A stretch of 64,000 nucleotides of DNA from Micromonospora sediminimaris. GTDB lineage: Bacteria; Actinomycetota; Actinomycetes; Mycobacteriales; Micromonosporaceae. Where the stretch lies: contig FOLJ01000019.1 in assembly GCA_900112325.1 (NCBI GenBank), positions 1-64,000 of the forward strand, given 5' to 3'. Under the pieces are notes generated by a model. That model saw nothing but the letters and a program-made list of their open reading frames with translations. It had not been told where the DNA came from and made no database searches. A program made the position numbers and the translations under genes. Position 1 is the first letter of the stretch; the number at the start of each line of letters is the position of its first letter. Positions 1 to 8,316 of the stretch are shown piece by piece.

Positions 1-1429
1 CAACCTCGGACACCACATCGAGGTCGCCGGCCTTCCACTCCTTCTCCCGCTGCGCCTTCTGACCCAACAACTGCTTCTCGGTGTCCCGCAACTGCGCGGC
101 CCGCTCGAAGTCCTGCGCGTCGATCGCGGACTCCTTGTCCCGACGCACCTGCGCGATCCGCTCATCAAAGTCCCGCAGGTCCGGCGGCGCCGTCATCCGA
201 CGGATCCGCATCCGCGCACCCGCCTCATCGATCAGGTCGATCGCCTTGTCCGGCAGGAACCGATCAGAGATGTACCGATCGGCCAGCGTCGCCGCCGCCA
301 CCAGCGCGGCGTCGGTGATCGAGACGCGGTGGTGCGCCTCGTACCGGTCCCGCAGACCCTTCAAAATCTCGATGGTGTGCGCCAGCGACGGCTCACCCAC
401 CTGGATCGGCTGGAAACGACGCTCCAACGCGGCGTCCTTCTCCAAATGCTTGCGGTACTCATCCAGGGTGGTCGCACCGATGGTCTGCAACTCACCCCGC
501 GCCAGCATCGGCTTCAAAATGCTGGCGGCGTCTATCGCACCCTCGGCGGCGCCCGCACCCACCAGCGTGTGAATCTCGTCGATGAACAGGATGATGTCGC
601 CCCGGGTGCGGATCTCCTTCAGCACCTTCTTCAGACGCTCCTCGAAATCACCGCGGTACCGGGAACCGGCCACCAGGGCGCCCAGGTCGAGCGTGTAGAG
701 CTGCTTGTCCTTCAGCGTCTCCGGCACCTCACCCTTGATGATCTTCTGGGACAACCCCTCGACCACCGCGGTCTTACCGACGCCGGGCTCGCCGATCAGG
801 ACCGGGTTGTTCTTCGTGCGGCGGGACAGCACCTGCATGACCCGCTCGATCTCCTTCTCCCGCCCGATCACCGGGTCGAGCTTGCCCTCCCGGGCCGCCT
901 GAGTCAGGTTCCGGCCGAACTGGTCCAGCACCAGGCTGGTCGACGGCGCGGCCTCACCCGGAGCGGCACCCGCCGCGGCCGGCTCCTTGCCCTGGTAGCC
1001 CGACAGCAGCTGGATGACCTGCTGACGCACCCGGTTCAAGTCCGCGCCCAGCTTCACCAGCACCTGCGCGGCGACACCCTCACCCTCACGGATCAAACCC
1101 AGCAGGATGTGCTCCGTGCCGATGTAGTTGTGCCCGAGCTGCAGCGCCTCCCGCAACGACAGCTCCAACACCTTCTTGGCCCGCGGCGTGAACGGGATGT
1201 GCCCGCTCGGCGCCTGCTGACCCTGACCAATGATCTCCTCCACCTGCTGACGGACGCCCTCCAGGGAGATCCCCAGGCTCTCCAGGGCCTTCGCCGCGAC
1301 GCCCTCACCCTCGTGGATCAGGCCCAACAGGATGTGCTCCGTACCGATGTAGTTGTGATTGAGCATCCGGGCCTCTTCCTGGGCCAGGACGACAACCCGT
1401 CGCGCTCGGTCGGTGAACCGCTCGAACAT
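1..1429 (-). CDS. clpC: ClpC, AAA+ unfoldase of the Clp protease (3' part missing)
   Basis: ClpC is the ATP-driven unfoldase that feeds substrates to ClpP1P2. The 476 visible codons start at ATG 1429, with AGGAG upstream. They show two Clp-N repeats (each containing NYIGTEHILLGL, roughly residues 20-140), a D1 AAA+ domain with Walker A GEPGVGKTA, Walker B ILFIDEIHTL, and the start of the UVR middle domain (FERAAQLRDTEKQLL). The reading frame runs off the left edge, so D2 and the ClpP-binding loop are outside the window. Its neighbours lsr2 and lysS keep the order known from mycobacteria. The region upstream carries possible ClgR and DnaA sites. Confidence 0.97.
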   Translation of the reverse strand, partial: MFERFTDRARRVVVLAQEEARMLNHNYIGTEHILLGLIHEGEGVAAKALESLGISLEGVRQQVEEIIGQGQQAPSGHIPFTPRAKKVLELSLREALQLGHNYIGTEHILLGLIREGEGVAAQVLVKLGADLNRVRQQVIQLLSGYQGKEPAAAGAAPGEAAPSTSLVLDQFGRNLTQAAREGKLDPVIGREKEIERVMQVLSRRTKNNPVLIGEPGVGKTAVVEGLSQKIIKGEVPETLKDKQLYTLDLGALVAGSRYRGDFEERLKKVLKEIRTRGDIILFIDEIHTLVGAGAAEGAIDAASILKPMLARGELQTIGATTLDEYRKHLEKDAALERRFQPIQVGEPSLAHTIEILKGLRDRYEAHHRVSITDAALVAAATLADRYISDRFLPDKAIDLIDEAGARMRIRRMTAPPDLRDFDERIAQVRRDKESAIDAQDFERAAQLRDTEKQLLGQKAQREKEWKAGDLDVVSEV

Positions 1430-1642
1430 GCCCTCGTGCTCCTCACGTGCCGTGCGCACTCGATCTTGGTGGTCAAGACTCTCGGCGGGGCCGGATACGC
1501 GAGCGCCCGGGACGGGCGTCCGCGCCTCATTACTCTATCGCCGCGAGCCGACTCGGCTGACCTCGTGTGTCTGCGTCGTAGGCCCGGTACGCGTCGTTTT
1601 GCACAACCATCCACGCTCAACGGGTGTTCCGGGCATGGTCTG

Positions 1643-1660
1643 TGTACGCGCAGAGCGAAA
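1643..1660. promoter_or_regulatory. candidate ClgR operator upstream of clpC
   Basis: The 18-mer TGTACGCGCAGAGCGAAA fits the ClgR consensus WNNWCGCYNANRGCGWWS (recalled from Corynebacterium work) with two mismatches. ClgR activates clp genes in actinobacteria. It lies about 215 bp upstream of the clpC start, so a long leader would be needed. Confidence 0.4.
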
Positions 1661-1732
1661 TTCGAACCGGCGGCCGGAGCCTCCAGGAACGCCGCACGGG
1701 GCGCCCCGGCCCGGGACAGCACCACCACGGCA

Positions 1733-1775
1733 CCATCCACAGGTTGTGGACAAGACATCCACCGGCTGTGGACAA
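1733..1775. promoter_or_regulatory. pair of DnaA-box-like sites (plus one weak site)
   Basis: TGTGGACAA occurs at 1745-1753 and again at 1767-1775. Both are exact reverse complements of the high-GC actinobacterial DnaA box TTGTCCACA, and they start 22 bp apart, about two helical turns. CCATCCACA at 1733-1741 is a weaker inverted site (7/9 to TTATCCACA). They sit in the clpC upstream region. Function is inferred. Confidence 0.4.
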
Positions 1776-1806
1776 CGCGCGGTACGCCCCGAATAGTCCC
1801 GCGACG

Positions 1807-1845
1807 ACGACGCCGGCCCGGAGAGCGTCTCCGGGCCGGCGTCGT
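1807..1845. terminator. strong hairpin downstream of lsr2
   Basis: An 18-bp perfect inverted repeat (arms 1807-1824 and 1828-1845) with a 3-nt loop GCG lies 21 bp beyond the lsr2 stop. There is no U-tract, which is usual for high-GC actinobacterial terminators. It separates lsr2 from the clpC promoter region. Confidence 0.75.
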
Positions 1846-1866
1846 GCTCACTCCTGGTGCCTGGTC

Positions 1867-2217
1867 TCAGTGACCGGCCTTCGAGTGGTACTCGTCGACG
1901 ATCTCCTGGGGGATCCGGCCTCGGTCCGAGATGTCCTTGCCCGCCTTGCGCGCCCAGGCCCGGATGGCCTTGTTCTGCTCGCGGTCGGCGGTGGCGCCAC
2001 CGCGACCACGGGCGGCCCGACCACCGACGACCACACCGCCGCGACCGACCTTGGTGCCGTGAGCGATGTACGGGGCGAATACCTCGCGCAATTTCTCAGC
2101 GTTCGAACCTGACAGGTCGATCTCGTACTGAACACCGTCGAGCGCGAACTTGACGGTCTCGTCCGCGTCCCCGCCGTCCAGGTCATCGACCAGCTTGTGA
2201 ATGATCTGCTTGGCCAT
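1867..2217 (-). CDS. lsr2: Lsr2 nucleoid-associated xenogeneic silencer
   Basis: Lsr2 is the H-NS-like bridging protein that silences AT-rich DNA in actinobacteria. The 116-aa product has the N-terminal oligomerisation domain (starts MAKQIIHKLVDDLDG) and a C-terminal DNA-binding domain, IRAWARKAGKDISDRGRI, whose RGR (about residues 101-103) inserts in the minor groove. The middle linker is glycine/arginine rich. ATG 2217 is preceded by AAAGGA. It has its own promoter and terminator, so it is probably monocistronic. Length and sequence are typical. Confidence 0.97.
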   Translation of the reverse strand: MAKQIIHKLVDDLDGGDADETVKFALDGVQYEIDLSGSNAEKLREVFAPYIAHGTKVGRGGVVVGGRAARGRGGATADREQNKAIRAWARKAGKDISDRGRIPQEIVDEYHSKAGH

Positions 2218-2262
2218 GCCACATTCCTTTCGAGCAGGGCTGATCCTGCCAACTGCACAAGC

Positions 2263-2293
2263 ACAATAACCCGTCAGATGCTTGCCGCGTCAA
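2263..2293 (-). promoter_or_regulatory. lsr2 promoter
   Basis: Reading leftward, TTGACG (2288-2293) is followed after 19 bp by TATTGT (2263-2268). This would place the start near 2256 and give a leader of about 38 nt that includes the AAAGGA ribosome site. Confidence 0.6.
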
Positions 2294-2329
2294 TAGGATG
2301 CGGTAACGAGGCGGTAAGTTTTCGTACGA

Positions 2330-3838
2330 CTACTCGGGGCGAACCAAGGGGAAGAGGATGGTTTCCCGAATTCCCAGGCCGGTCAGCGCCATCAGGAGAC
2401 GGTCGATTCCCATTCCCATGCCACCGGCCGGCGGCATTCCGTACTCCATCGCCCGGAGAAAGTCCTCGTCCAGTCGCATCGCCTCGTCGTCGCCCCGAGC
2501 GGCCAACTGCGCCTGGGCCATCAGTCGTTCCCGCTGCACCACGGGGTCGACCAGCTCGGAGTACGCGGTGCCCAGTTCGAAACCGAGCACGTACAGGTCC
2601 CACTTCTCCGCCAGGCCCGGCTCGCTGCGATGGGAGCGGGTCAGCGGACTGGTCTCCTCCGGGTAGTCGCGCACGAAGGTGGGTGCTTCCAGGCCGGGTA
2701 CGACCAGTTCCTCGAACAGTTCCTCGGCGAGCTTGCCCGGGCCCCACTTCGGGTCGACGGCCAGGCCCACCTTGTCGGCGTACTCAACCAGGCGCGCCCG
2801 CTCGGTGTGTACCGTGACCTCCTCACCCAGCGCCTCGGAAAGCACACCGAAGAGAGTGACCGAACGCCACTCGCCACCGAGGTCGAACTCCCGACCGTCG
2901 GCGTGGGTGACCACCGTCGATCCGGAGACCGCGATCGCCGCCCGCTGGACGAGATTGCGGGTCAACTCGGCCATCGTGTCGTAGTCGCCGTACGCCTCGT
3001 ACGCCTCCAGCATGGCGAACTCGGGCGAGTGCGAAGAGTCGATGCCCTCATTACGGAAGTTGCGGTTGATCTCGAAGACCCGCTCGACCCCGCCGACCAC
3101 GGCACGCTTCAAAAACAGTTCCGGCGCGATTCGGAGATACAGATCGGTGTTGAGCGCATTGCTGTGGGTCACGAAAGGCCGGGCCGCCGCACCACCATGC
3201 AGCAACTGCAACATCGGGGTCTCCACCTCAAGGTAACCCTCGGCGTGCAACGAATCACGCAGACTGCGCAACGTGGCCGCCCGAGTACGCACCATCTGCC
3301 GCGCCTGCGGACGGACGACCAGATCGACGTAGCGCTGCCGGACCCGGGCCTCCTCGCTGAGCGGCTTGTGCGCCACCGGCAGGGGGCGCAGCGCCTTGGC
3401 GGTGACCGCCCACTGCTCGGCCAGCACCGACAGCTCACCCCGACGGCTGGTGATCACCTCTCCGGTGACCCCGACGTGGTCACCGAGATCCACCAGGCGC
3501 TTCCAGGCTTCCAGCCGATCCGCGCCGACCCGGTCCAGCGACAGCATGGCCTGCAGTTCGGTACCGTCACCGTCGCGCAAGGTGGCGAAGCAGAGCTTGC
3601 CGGTGTTCCGTACGAAGATCACCCGGCCGGTGACCGAGACCCGGTCGCCGGTGGCGGTGTCCGTCGGCAGGTCCGCGTATCGCTCGCGCAGCTGGCTCAG
3701 CGTGCTGGTACGCGGGTAGCCGATCGGATAGGGCTGCACACCGTCGGCGAGCATCCGGTCCCGCTTCTCCCGGCGGACCTTCATCTGCTCGGGAAGGTCG
3801 TCGGCGGGGTCGACTGGCACGGGGCTCTGTTGGGTCAC
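2330..3838 (-). CDS. lysS: lysyl-tRNA synthetase, class II
   Basis: LysRS charges tRNA-Lys in the cytoplasm. The 502-aa protein has an N-terminal OB-fold anticodon domain (about residues 60-150), class II motif 2 (NFRNEG near 260-265, then SPEFAMLEAYEAYGDY) and motif 3 (GMGMGIDRLLMAL near the C terminus). The start is GTG 3838, with GAGGAAG at good spacing. Position beside lsr2/clpC and the SSHSPEF wording of motif 2 match the mycobacterial LysS as I remember it. The C terminus is complete. Confidence 0.97.
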   Translation of the reverse strand: MTQQSPVPVDPADDLPEQMKVRREKRDRMLADGVQPYPIGYPRTSTLSQLRERYADLPTDTATGDRVSVTGRVIFVRNTGKLCFATLRDGDGTELQAMLSLDRVGADRLEAWKRLVDLGDHVGVTGEVITSRRGELSVLAEQWAVTAKALRPLPVAHKPLSEEARVRQRYVDLVVRPQARQMVRTRAATLRSLRDSLHAEGYLEVETPMLQLLHGGAAARPFVTHSNALNTDLYLRIAPELFLKRAVVGGVERVFEINRNFRNEGIDSSHSPEFAMLEAYEAYGDYDTMAELTRNLVQRAAIAVSGSTVVTHADGREFDLGGEWRSVTLFGVLSEALGEEVTVHTERARLVEYADKVGLAVDPKWGPGKLAEELFEELVVPGLEAPTFVRDYPEETSPLTRSHRSEPGLAEKWDLYVLGFELGTAYSELVDPVVQRERLMAQAQLAARGDDEAMRLDEDFLRAMEYGMPPAGGMGMGIDRLLMALTGLGIRETILFPLVRPE

Positions 3839-3916
3839 GGCACGCTTCCTCAGCGGGAGAATTCGGGCGGGGTCAAGCCCCGAGCGTACTCAAACGCCCC
3901 GGGGACCGTTACTGGA

Positions 3917-3922
3917 TAGCCT
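3917..3922 (+). promoter_or_regulatory. -10 element of the methyltransferase gene (leaderless)
   Basis: TAGCCT ends 7 nt before ATG 3930, so transcription would begin at or next to the start codon. No convincing -35 box is visible. Confidence 0.5.
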
Positions 3923-3929
3923 GCCGGTC

Positions 3930-4670
3930 ATGACCGACCCCACCCAGGCCCTCTCCTTCGGCACCGCCGCCGCCGACTACGACCGCTACCGTCCCCGCTA
4001 TCCACCGGCGGCGCTGCGCTGGGCGCTCGCCGGCATCGACGCTCCCGCGCAACTTGTCGATCTGGGTGCCGGGACCGGCATCCTGGCGCGTGGGCTGCTC
4101 GCCCTGGGGCACCGGGTGACCGCCGTCGAGCCCGGCCCCGCGATGCGGGCCCAGTTGACGTCGCTCGACGGCGACCCGCTCGCCCTGGCCGGCAGCGCCG
4201 AGGCGATGTCGCTGCCCGATGGGTACGCCGACGCCGTGCTCACCGGTCAGGCGTACCACTGGTTCGACCGGCCACGGGCGCACGCGGAGATCGCCCGGGT
4301 GCTGCGGTCCGGCGGGGTCTTCGCGCCGTTGTGGAACCTGCGCGACGACTCGTGCGCCTGGGTGGCCGAGCTGAGCCGAGTCGCCGAGATCGGCGACACC
4401 GTCGAGTACCTGCGGCAGAGCGTGACCGACTTCGGCGACTCCTTCACCAGCCCGGAGTGGGCCGAGTTCACCCACACCACCACGCTGACCCCCGACGAAC
4501 TGCTCGGCCTGGTCCGCACCCGCTCCCACTACCTCACCGCCGCCCCTGACCGACGCGCCGAGGTCGACCGTGAGGTCCGCACCCTCCTGCGCACCCACCC
4601 CGACCTGGCCGGCCAGGAAACCGTCACCCTCCCCTACACCACCCTCGTAGCCCGCGCCCGAAAAACCTGA
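3930..4670 (+). CDS. class I SAM-dependent methyltransferase
   Basis: A 246-aa soluble protein with a Rossmann methyltransferase fold: motif I LVDLGAGTGILARGLL (about 42-57), motif II acidic residue in VTAVEPGPAM (about 63-72), and a GQAYHWFDRPRAHAEIARVLRSGG segment typical of the methyltransf-11 group. The substrate cannot be told from sequence. The gene is divergent from lysS, convergent with coaX, and probably leaderless. A hairpin repeat lies just downstream. It is not obviously part of the CoA/NAD block on the other strand. Confidence 0.9.
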   Translation: MTDPTQALSFGTAAADYDRYRPRYPPAALRWALAGIDAPAQLVDLGAGTGILARGLLALGHRVTAVEPGPAMRAQLTSLDGDPLALAGSAEAMSLPDGYADAVLTGQAYHWFDRPRAHAEIARVLRSGGVFAPLWNLRDDSCAWVAELSRVAEIGDTVEYLRQSVTDFGDSFTSPEWAEFTHTTTLTPDELLGLVRTRSHYLTAAPDRRAEVDREVRTLLRTHPDLAGQETVTLPYTTLVARARKT

Positions 4671-4761
4671 ACCACTCACGACGAGACCGCGACAACGGAC
4701 GGACCCCCACCCCCCACCACAGACCCCACCCCCAGCGGACGGATGACGCGTACCCATCGAA

Positions 4762-4835
4762 GGGTTTCCGGGCAGCCCGACCGGCGCAGGGATCAAGCCT
4801 GACCGCCCGGAGCCGGTCGGGCTGCCCGGAAACCC
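4762..4835. repeat. hairpin repeat family, copy A
   Basis: A 74-bp element with 24-bp perfect inverted arms (4762-4785 and 4812-4835, beginning GGGTTTCCGGGCAGCCC) and a 26-nt loop (4786-4811, beginning GCAGGGATCAAGCC). It sits between two convergent genes and could act as a two-way terminator. Related copies are at 12057-12128 and 12574-12647. Confidence 0.9.
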
Positions 4836-4889
4836 CACCGCAACCACCGAAGCTGCCCGGACCCACCGCAAGAAGAGAACGAGAAAGCG

Positions 4890-5648
4890 TCAGACGTTCC
4901 GCTCGTACACCATGCGCAACCCGATCAGCGTGATCATCGGCTCGTGATGCGTGATCGTCCGGCATTCGTTGAGCACCAGCGAGGCCAGCCCGCCGGTCGC
5001 GATCACCGCCTTCAGCTCGCCCATCTCGGCGGCCATCCGCTCCACGATCCGGTCCACCTGGCCGGCGAAGCCGAAGTAGAGGCCCGCCTGGAGGCACTCG
5101 ACGGTGTTCTTGCCGATCACCGAGCGGGGCCGGGTCGCCTCGACCTTGCGCAGCTGGGCGGCGCGGGCGGCGAGCGCATCGAAGGAGATCTCGATGCCCG
5201 GGGCGAACGCACCGCCGAGGAACTCGCCCCGGCCGCTGATGACGTCGAAGTTGGTGGTGGTGCCGAAGTCGACGACGATGGACGGCCCGCCGTAGAGGGT
5301 GTACGCGGCCAGCGTGTTGACCACCCGGTCCGCGCCGACCTCCTTCGGGTTGTCGATGGCGAGTTGCACCCCGGTACGTACGCCGGGCTCGACGATGACG
5401 CTCGGCAGCTCACCGTAGTAGCGGGTGAGCATGGTCCGCAGCGAACGCAGGGCCGCCGGGACCGTCGAGCAGGCGGCCACGCCGGTGATCTCGACGGCGT
5501 CACCGGCGAGCAGCCCCCGGAACATCAGCCCCAGCTCGTCGGCGGTCGAGCGGGCGTCGGTCTTGATCCGCCAGGAGTGCACCAGCTTGTCGCCGTCGAA
5601 GGTCGCCAGCACGGTGTTGGTGTTCCCGATGTCGATGCAGAGCAGCAC
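4890..5648 (-). CDS. coaX: type III pantothenate kinase
   Basis: CoaX catalyses the first committed step of CoA synthesis, ATP-dependent phosphorylation of pantothenate. The 252-aa protein has the ASKHA phosphate motif DIGNTNT (residues 5-11), the PKEVGADRVVN segment that supplies the pantothenate/catalytic Asp, and DFGTTTNFD. Its length is standard. It is the last gene of the leftward pan/nad block, starting 19 bp after the nadC stop. Type III kinases are not feedback-inhibited by CoA (family knowledge). Confidence 0.96.
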   Translation of the reverse strand: MLLCIDIGNTNTVLATFDGDKLVHSWRIKTDARSTADELGLMFRGLLAGDAVEITGVAACSTVPAALRSLRTMLTRYYGELPSVIVEPGVRTGVQLAIDNPKEVGADRVVNTLAAYTLYGGPSIVVDFGTTTNFDVISGRGEFLGGAFAPGIEISFDALAARAAQLRKVEATRPRSVIGKNTVECLQAGLYFGFAGQVDRIVERMAAEMGELKAVIATGGLASLVLNECRTITHHEPMITLIGLRMVYERNV

Positions 5649-5667
5649 GCACGCAGCCTAGACGGGT

Positions 5668-6564
5668 TTACTCCGTACGCAGGTCCAGGGCGATGTCCAG
5701 GATCGGTGAGGAGTGGGTGAGCGCGCCGACGGAGAGGAAATCGACGCCGGTGGCACCCACCGCCGCCGCGTCGGCGAGGGTCAGCCCGCCGGTCGCCTCC
5801 AACTCGGCCCGGTCCCCGACGGCGGCGACCACCTCGGCGAGCACGGCCGGGGACATGTTGTCCAGCAGAAGAAAGTCGACGCCGGCCTCGACCGCCTCCA
5901 CCGCCTCGGCGAGGGTGTCCACCTCCACCTGCACCGGTACGTCCGGGAACGCTTCCCGAACCCGCCGGTAGGCGGCGGCGACGCCGCCCGCCGCGAACTT
6001 GTGGTTGTCCTTGACCATGGCGACGTCGTGCAGGCCCATCCGCTTGTTCGTGCCCCCGCCGGCCCGGACCGCGTACTTCTCCAGGGCTCGCAGTCCCGGG
6101 GTGGTCTTGCGGGTGTCCAGGACCATCGCCTTGCTGCCGGCCAGCGCGTCCGCCCAGGCCCGGGTGTGGGTGGCCACTCCGGACATCCGGCTGAGCAGGT
6201 TGAGGGCGGTGCGCTCGGCGGTGAGCAGCACCCGGGTGGGGCCGGTCACCGTGGCCAGCACGTCCCCCCGGGCCACCCGCTCGCCGTCGCGGGCCACCAG
6301 CGAGACCTCGACGGTACGTCCGATCCCGGTACTCTCGGCGGCCAGTTCGAACACGGCGGCGGCGACCGCCAGCCCGGCCACCACGCCGTCGGCGCGGGCC
6401 ACCACATCGGCGGTGTCCGTCTGGGTCGCCGGGATGGTGGCGACGCTTGTCACGTCGAGCCCGTCCGGACCGAGATCCTCGACGAGCGCGTTCTCGATGA
6501 TCCGGCGCACCTGGTCCGGGTCCAGCCCGGCCGCGCGCAGCAGCCGCACCGTCTCGCTGGTCAT
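5668..6564 (-). CDS. nadC: nicotinate-nucleotide pyrophosphorylase (QAPRTase)
   Basis: NadC converts quinolinate and PRPP to nicotinate mononucleotide. The 298-aa protein starts at ATG 6564, overlapping the nadB stop as ATGA. An N-terminal EDLGPDGLDVTS segment and the TALNLLSRMSGVAT region are family signatures. DTRKTTPGLRALEKYAV, GGGTNKRMGLHD and VKDNHK hold the PRPP/quinolinate-binding basic residues, and the C-terminal barrel ends with LEATGGL and DFLSVGALTHS. The open frame extends upstream, but homology begins here. Confidence 0.97.
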   Translation of the reverse strand: MTSETVRLLRAAGLDPDQVRRIIENALVEDLGPDGLDVTSVATIPATQTDTADVVARADGVVAGLAVAAAVFELAAESTGIGRTVEVSLVARDGERVARGDVLATVTGPTRVLLTAERTALNLLSRMSGVATHTRAWADALAGSKAMVLDTRKTTPGLRALEKYAVRAGGGTNKRMGLHDVAMVKDNHKFAAGGVAAAYRRVREAFPDVPVQVEVDTLAEAVEAVEAGVDFLLLDNMSPAVLAEVVAAVGDRAELEATGGLTLADAAAVGATGVDFLSVGALTHSSPILDIALDLRTE

Positions 6565-8255
6565 CGCGTCTCCTCCCACCGGGTGGTCAACCGTCCCTGC
6601 TCGCCGACGGCACCGACCAGGTGGCCGTGCCACCGCTCGTCGGCCACCGGGAAGTCCTCCCGCCAGTGGCAACCCCGGGTCTCCCGGCGGGCGTACGCGG
6701 CGGCAACCAGCGTGGCAGCCACCGTGAGCAGGTTCGTCGCCTCCCAGTCCGCGGTGCGCGGTGTGCCACGAGCAACGCCCAACTCGACAAGTTCGGCGGC
6801 GGTCGCGGTGAGCGTCGCGGCCGAGCGGAGCACCCCGGCGCCCCGGGTCATCGCCCGCTGCAACGCTGACGTCGCCGCGGCGGGCAGCACCCAGCCACCC
6901 TCCCCACGCCATGCTCCGGTGTCCGCCGGGCGGGCCTGCTCGGGGAGACCGGCGGCGATGTCGTCGGCGATCCGTCGGGAGAAGACCAGCCCTTCCAGCA
7001 GCGAGTTGCTGGCCAGCCGGTTCGCGCCGTGCACGCCGGTGCAGGCGACCTCGCCGCAGGCGTACAGACCGGGGATCGAGGTCCGACCGTGCAGGTCGGT
7101 GCGGACCCCACCGGAGGCGTAGTGCGCAGCCGGGGCCACCGGGATCAGGTCGGTTCCCGGGTCGACGCCGATGGCCAGGCACGACGCGACGATCGTGGGA
7201 AAGCGGCGGGCCAGGAAGTCGCCGCCGAGATGGCGGGCGTCGAGGTGGACGTGATCGTCACCGGTGGCCAGCAGCACCCGGTGGATGCCCTTGGCGACCA
7301 CGTCCCGTGGCGCCAGCTCGGCCAGCTCGTGCTGGCCGAGCATGAAGCGTTTGCCGTCGGCGTCCACCAGGTGCGCGCCCTCGCCCCGCAACGCCTCGGA
7401 GACCAGCGGCTGCTGGGCGTGGCCGGCCCCCGGCACTCGGGAGTGTTCCGGCACGATCAGCGCGGTCGGATGGAACTGCACGAACTCCACATCGGTGACC
7501 GCCGCACCGGCCCGCATGGCCAGGGCGACCCCGTCTCCGGTGGAGACCGCCGGGTTGGTGGTGGCCGCGAAGATCTGCCCCATGCCGCCGGTGGCCAGCA
7601 CGACCGCGCGGGCCAGCAGCGCACCGACACCGTCCTCGCTGCCCTCGCCGAGCACGTGCAACGTGATCCCGCACGCCGCGCCGAGCCCGCCCGGGCCGTC
7701 GCCGGGGGCCCGGAGCAGATCCAGCACCAGCGCGTGCTCGACGAGCCTGATCCACGGGTCGCGGCGTACTGCCTCGTGCAGCGCCCGCTGCACCTCCGCA
7801 CCCGTCGCGTCGCCGCCGGCATGCACGATGCGGTCTGCCCGGTGCCCACCCTCCCGGGTGAGCATCAACGAGCCGTCGGCGTTGCGGTCGAACTCGGCAC
7901 CGAGGCGCATCAGTTCCCGCAGCCGGGTCGGCCCCTCCTCCACCAGTACGCGGACCGCCGCCGGGTCGCACAGGCCCACGCCGGCGATCTCGGTGTCGGA
8001 GGCGTGCATGGCCGGGGTGTCGGTCGGGTCGAGTACAGCGGCGATGCCGCCCTGTGCCCACCGGGTCGATCCCTCGTCGATGTCGACCTTGGTGACCACG
8101 GTGACGTGCAGGCCCGCCTCACGCAGGTGCAGCGCGGCGGTCAGCCCGGCCACGCCGGAGCCGACCACGATCACGTCGGTGGTCTCCACCCAGCCGGGTG
8201 CCGGGGCGGCCAGCCGGTTCGGCAGTGCCGGCAGGCCGACGGTCGGTAGGTCCAT
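6561..8255 (-). CDS. nadB: L-aspartate oxidase
   Basis: NadB is the FAD enzyme that oxidises aspartate to iminoaspartate, the first step of de novo NAD synthesis. It has the N-terminal dinucleotide fold VIVVGSGVAGLTAAL, the flavin-contact STRWAQGGIAAVL, the active-site region EFVQFHPTAL, and GLYACGEVACTGVHGANRLASNSLLEG. I chose ATG 8255; an in-frame TTG at 8267 would add four residues. No strong ribosome site marks either. A separate nadA is not seen in the window. The gene overlaps nadC by four bases, so the two are coupled. Confidence 0.95.
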   Translation of the reverse strand: MDLPTVGLPALPNRLAAPAPGWVETTDVIVVGSGVAGLTAALHLREAGLHVTVVTKVDIDEGSTRWAQGGIAAVLDPTDTPAMHASDTEIAGVGLCDPAAVRVLVEEGPTRLRELMRLGAEFDRNADGSLMLTREGGHRADRIVHAGGDATGAEVQRALHEAVRRDPWIRLVEHALVLDLLRAPGDGPGGLGAACGITLHVLGEGSEDGVGALLARAVVLATGGMGQIFAATTNPAVSTGDGVALAMRAGAAVTDVEFVQFHPTALIVPEHSRVPGAGHAQQPLVSEALRGEGAHLVDADGKRFMLGQHELAELAPRDVVAKGIHRVLLATGDDHVHLDARHLGGDFLARRFPTIVASCLAIGVDPGTDLIPVAPAAHYASGGVRTDLHGRTSIPGLYACGEVACTGVHGANRLASNSLLEGLVFSRRIADDIAAGLPEQARPADTGAWRGEGGWVLPAAATSALQRAMTRGAGVLRSAATLTATAAELVELGVARGTPRTADWEATNLLTVAATLVAAAYARRETRGCHWREDFPVADERWHGHLVGAVGEQGRLTTRWEETR

Positions 8256-8316
8256 GCCCACAGTCAACCCGAATGGCTTTCGCCTCGGGCGGCGGGGGCG
8301 GGACGAGTGGTTCCGG

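Noticed and set aside
329..1873. A 514-codon plus-strand open frame over clpC
   Set aside because: It is antisense to ClpC, whose domains are unmistakable; the product is low-complexity as expected of a GC-rich shadow frame.
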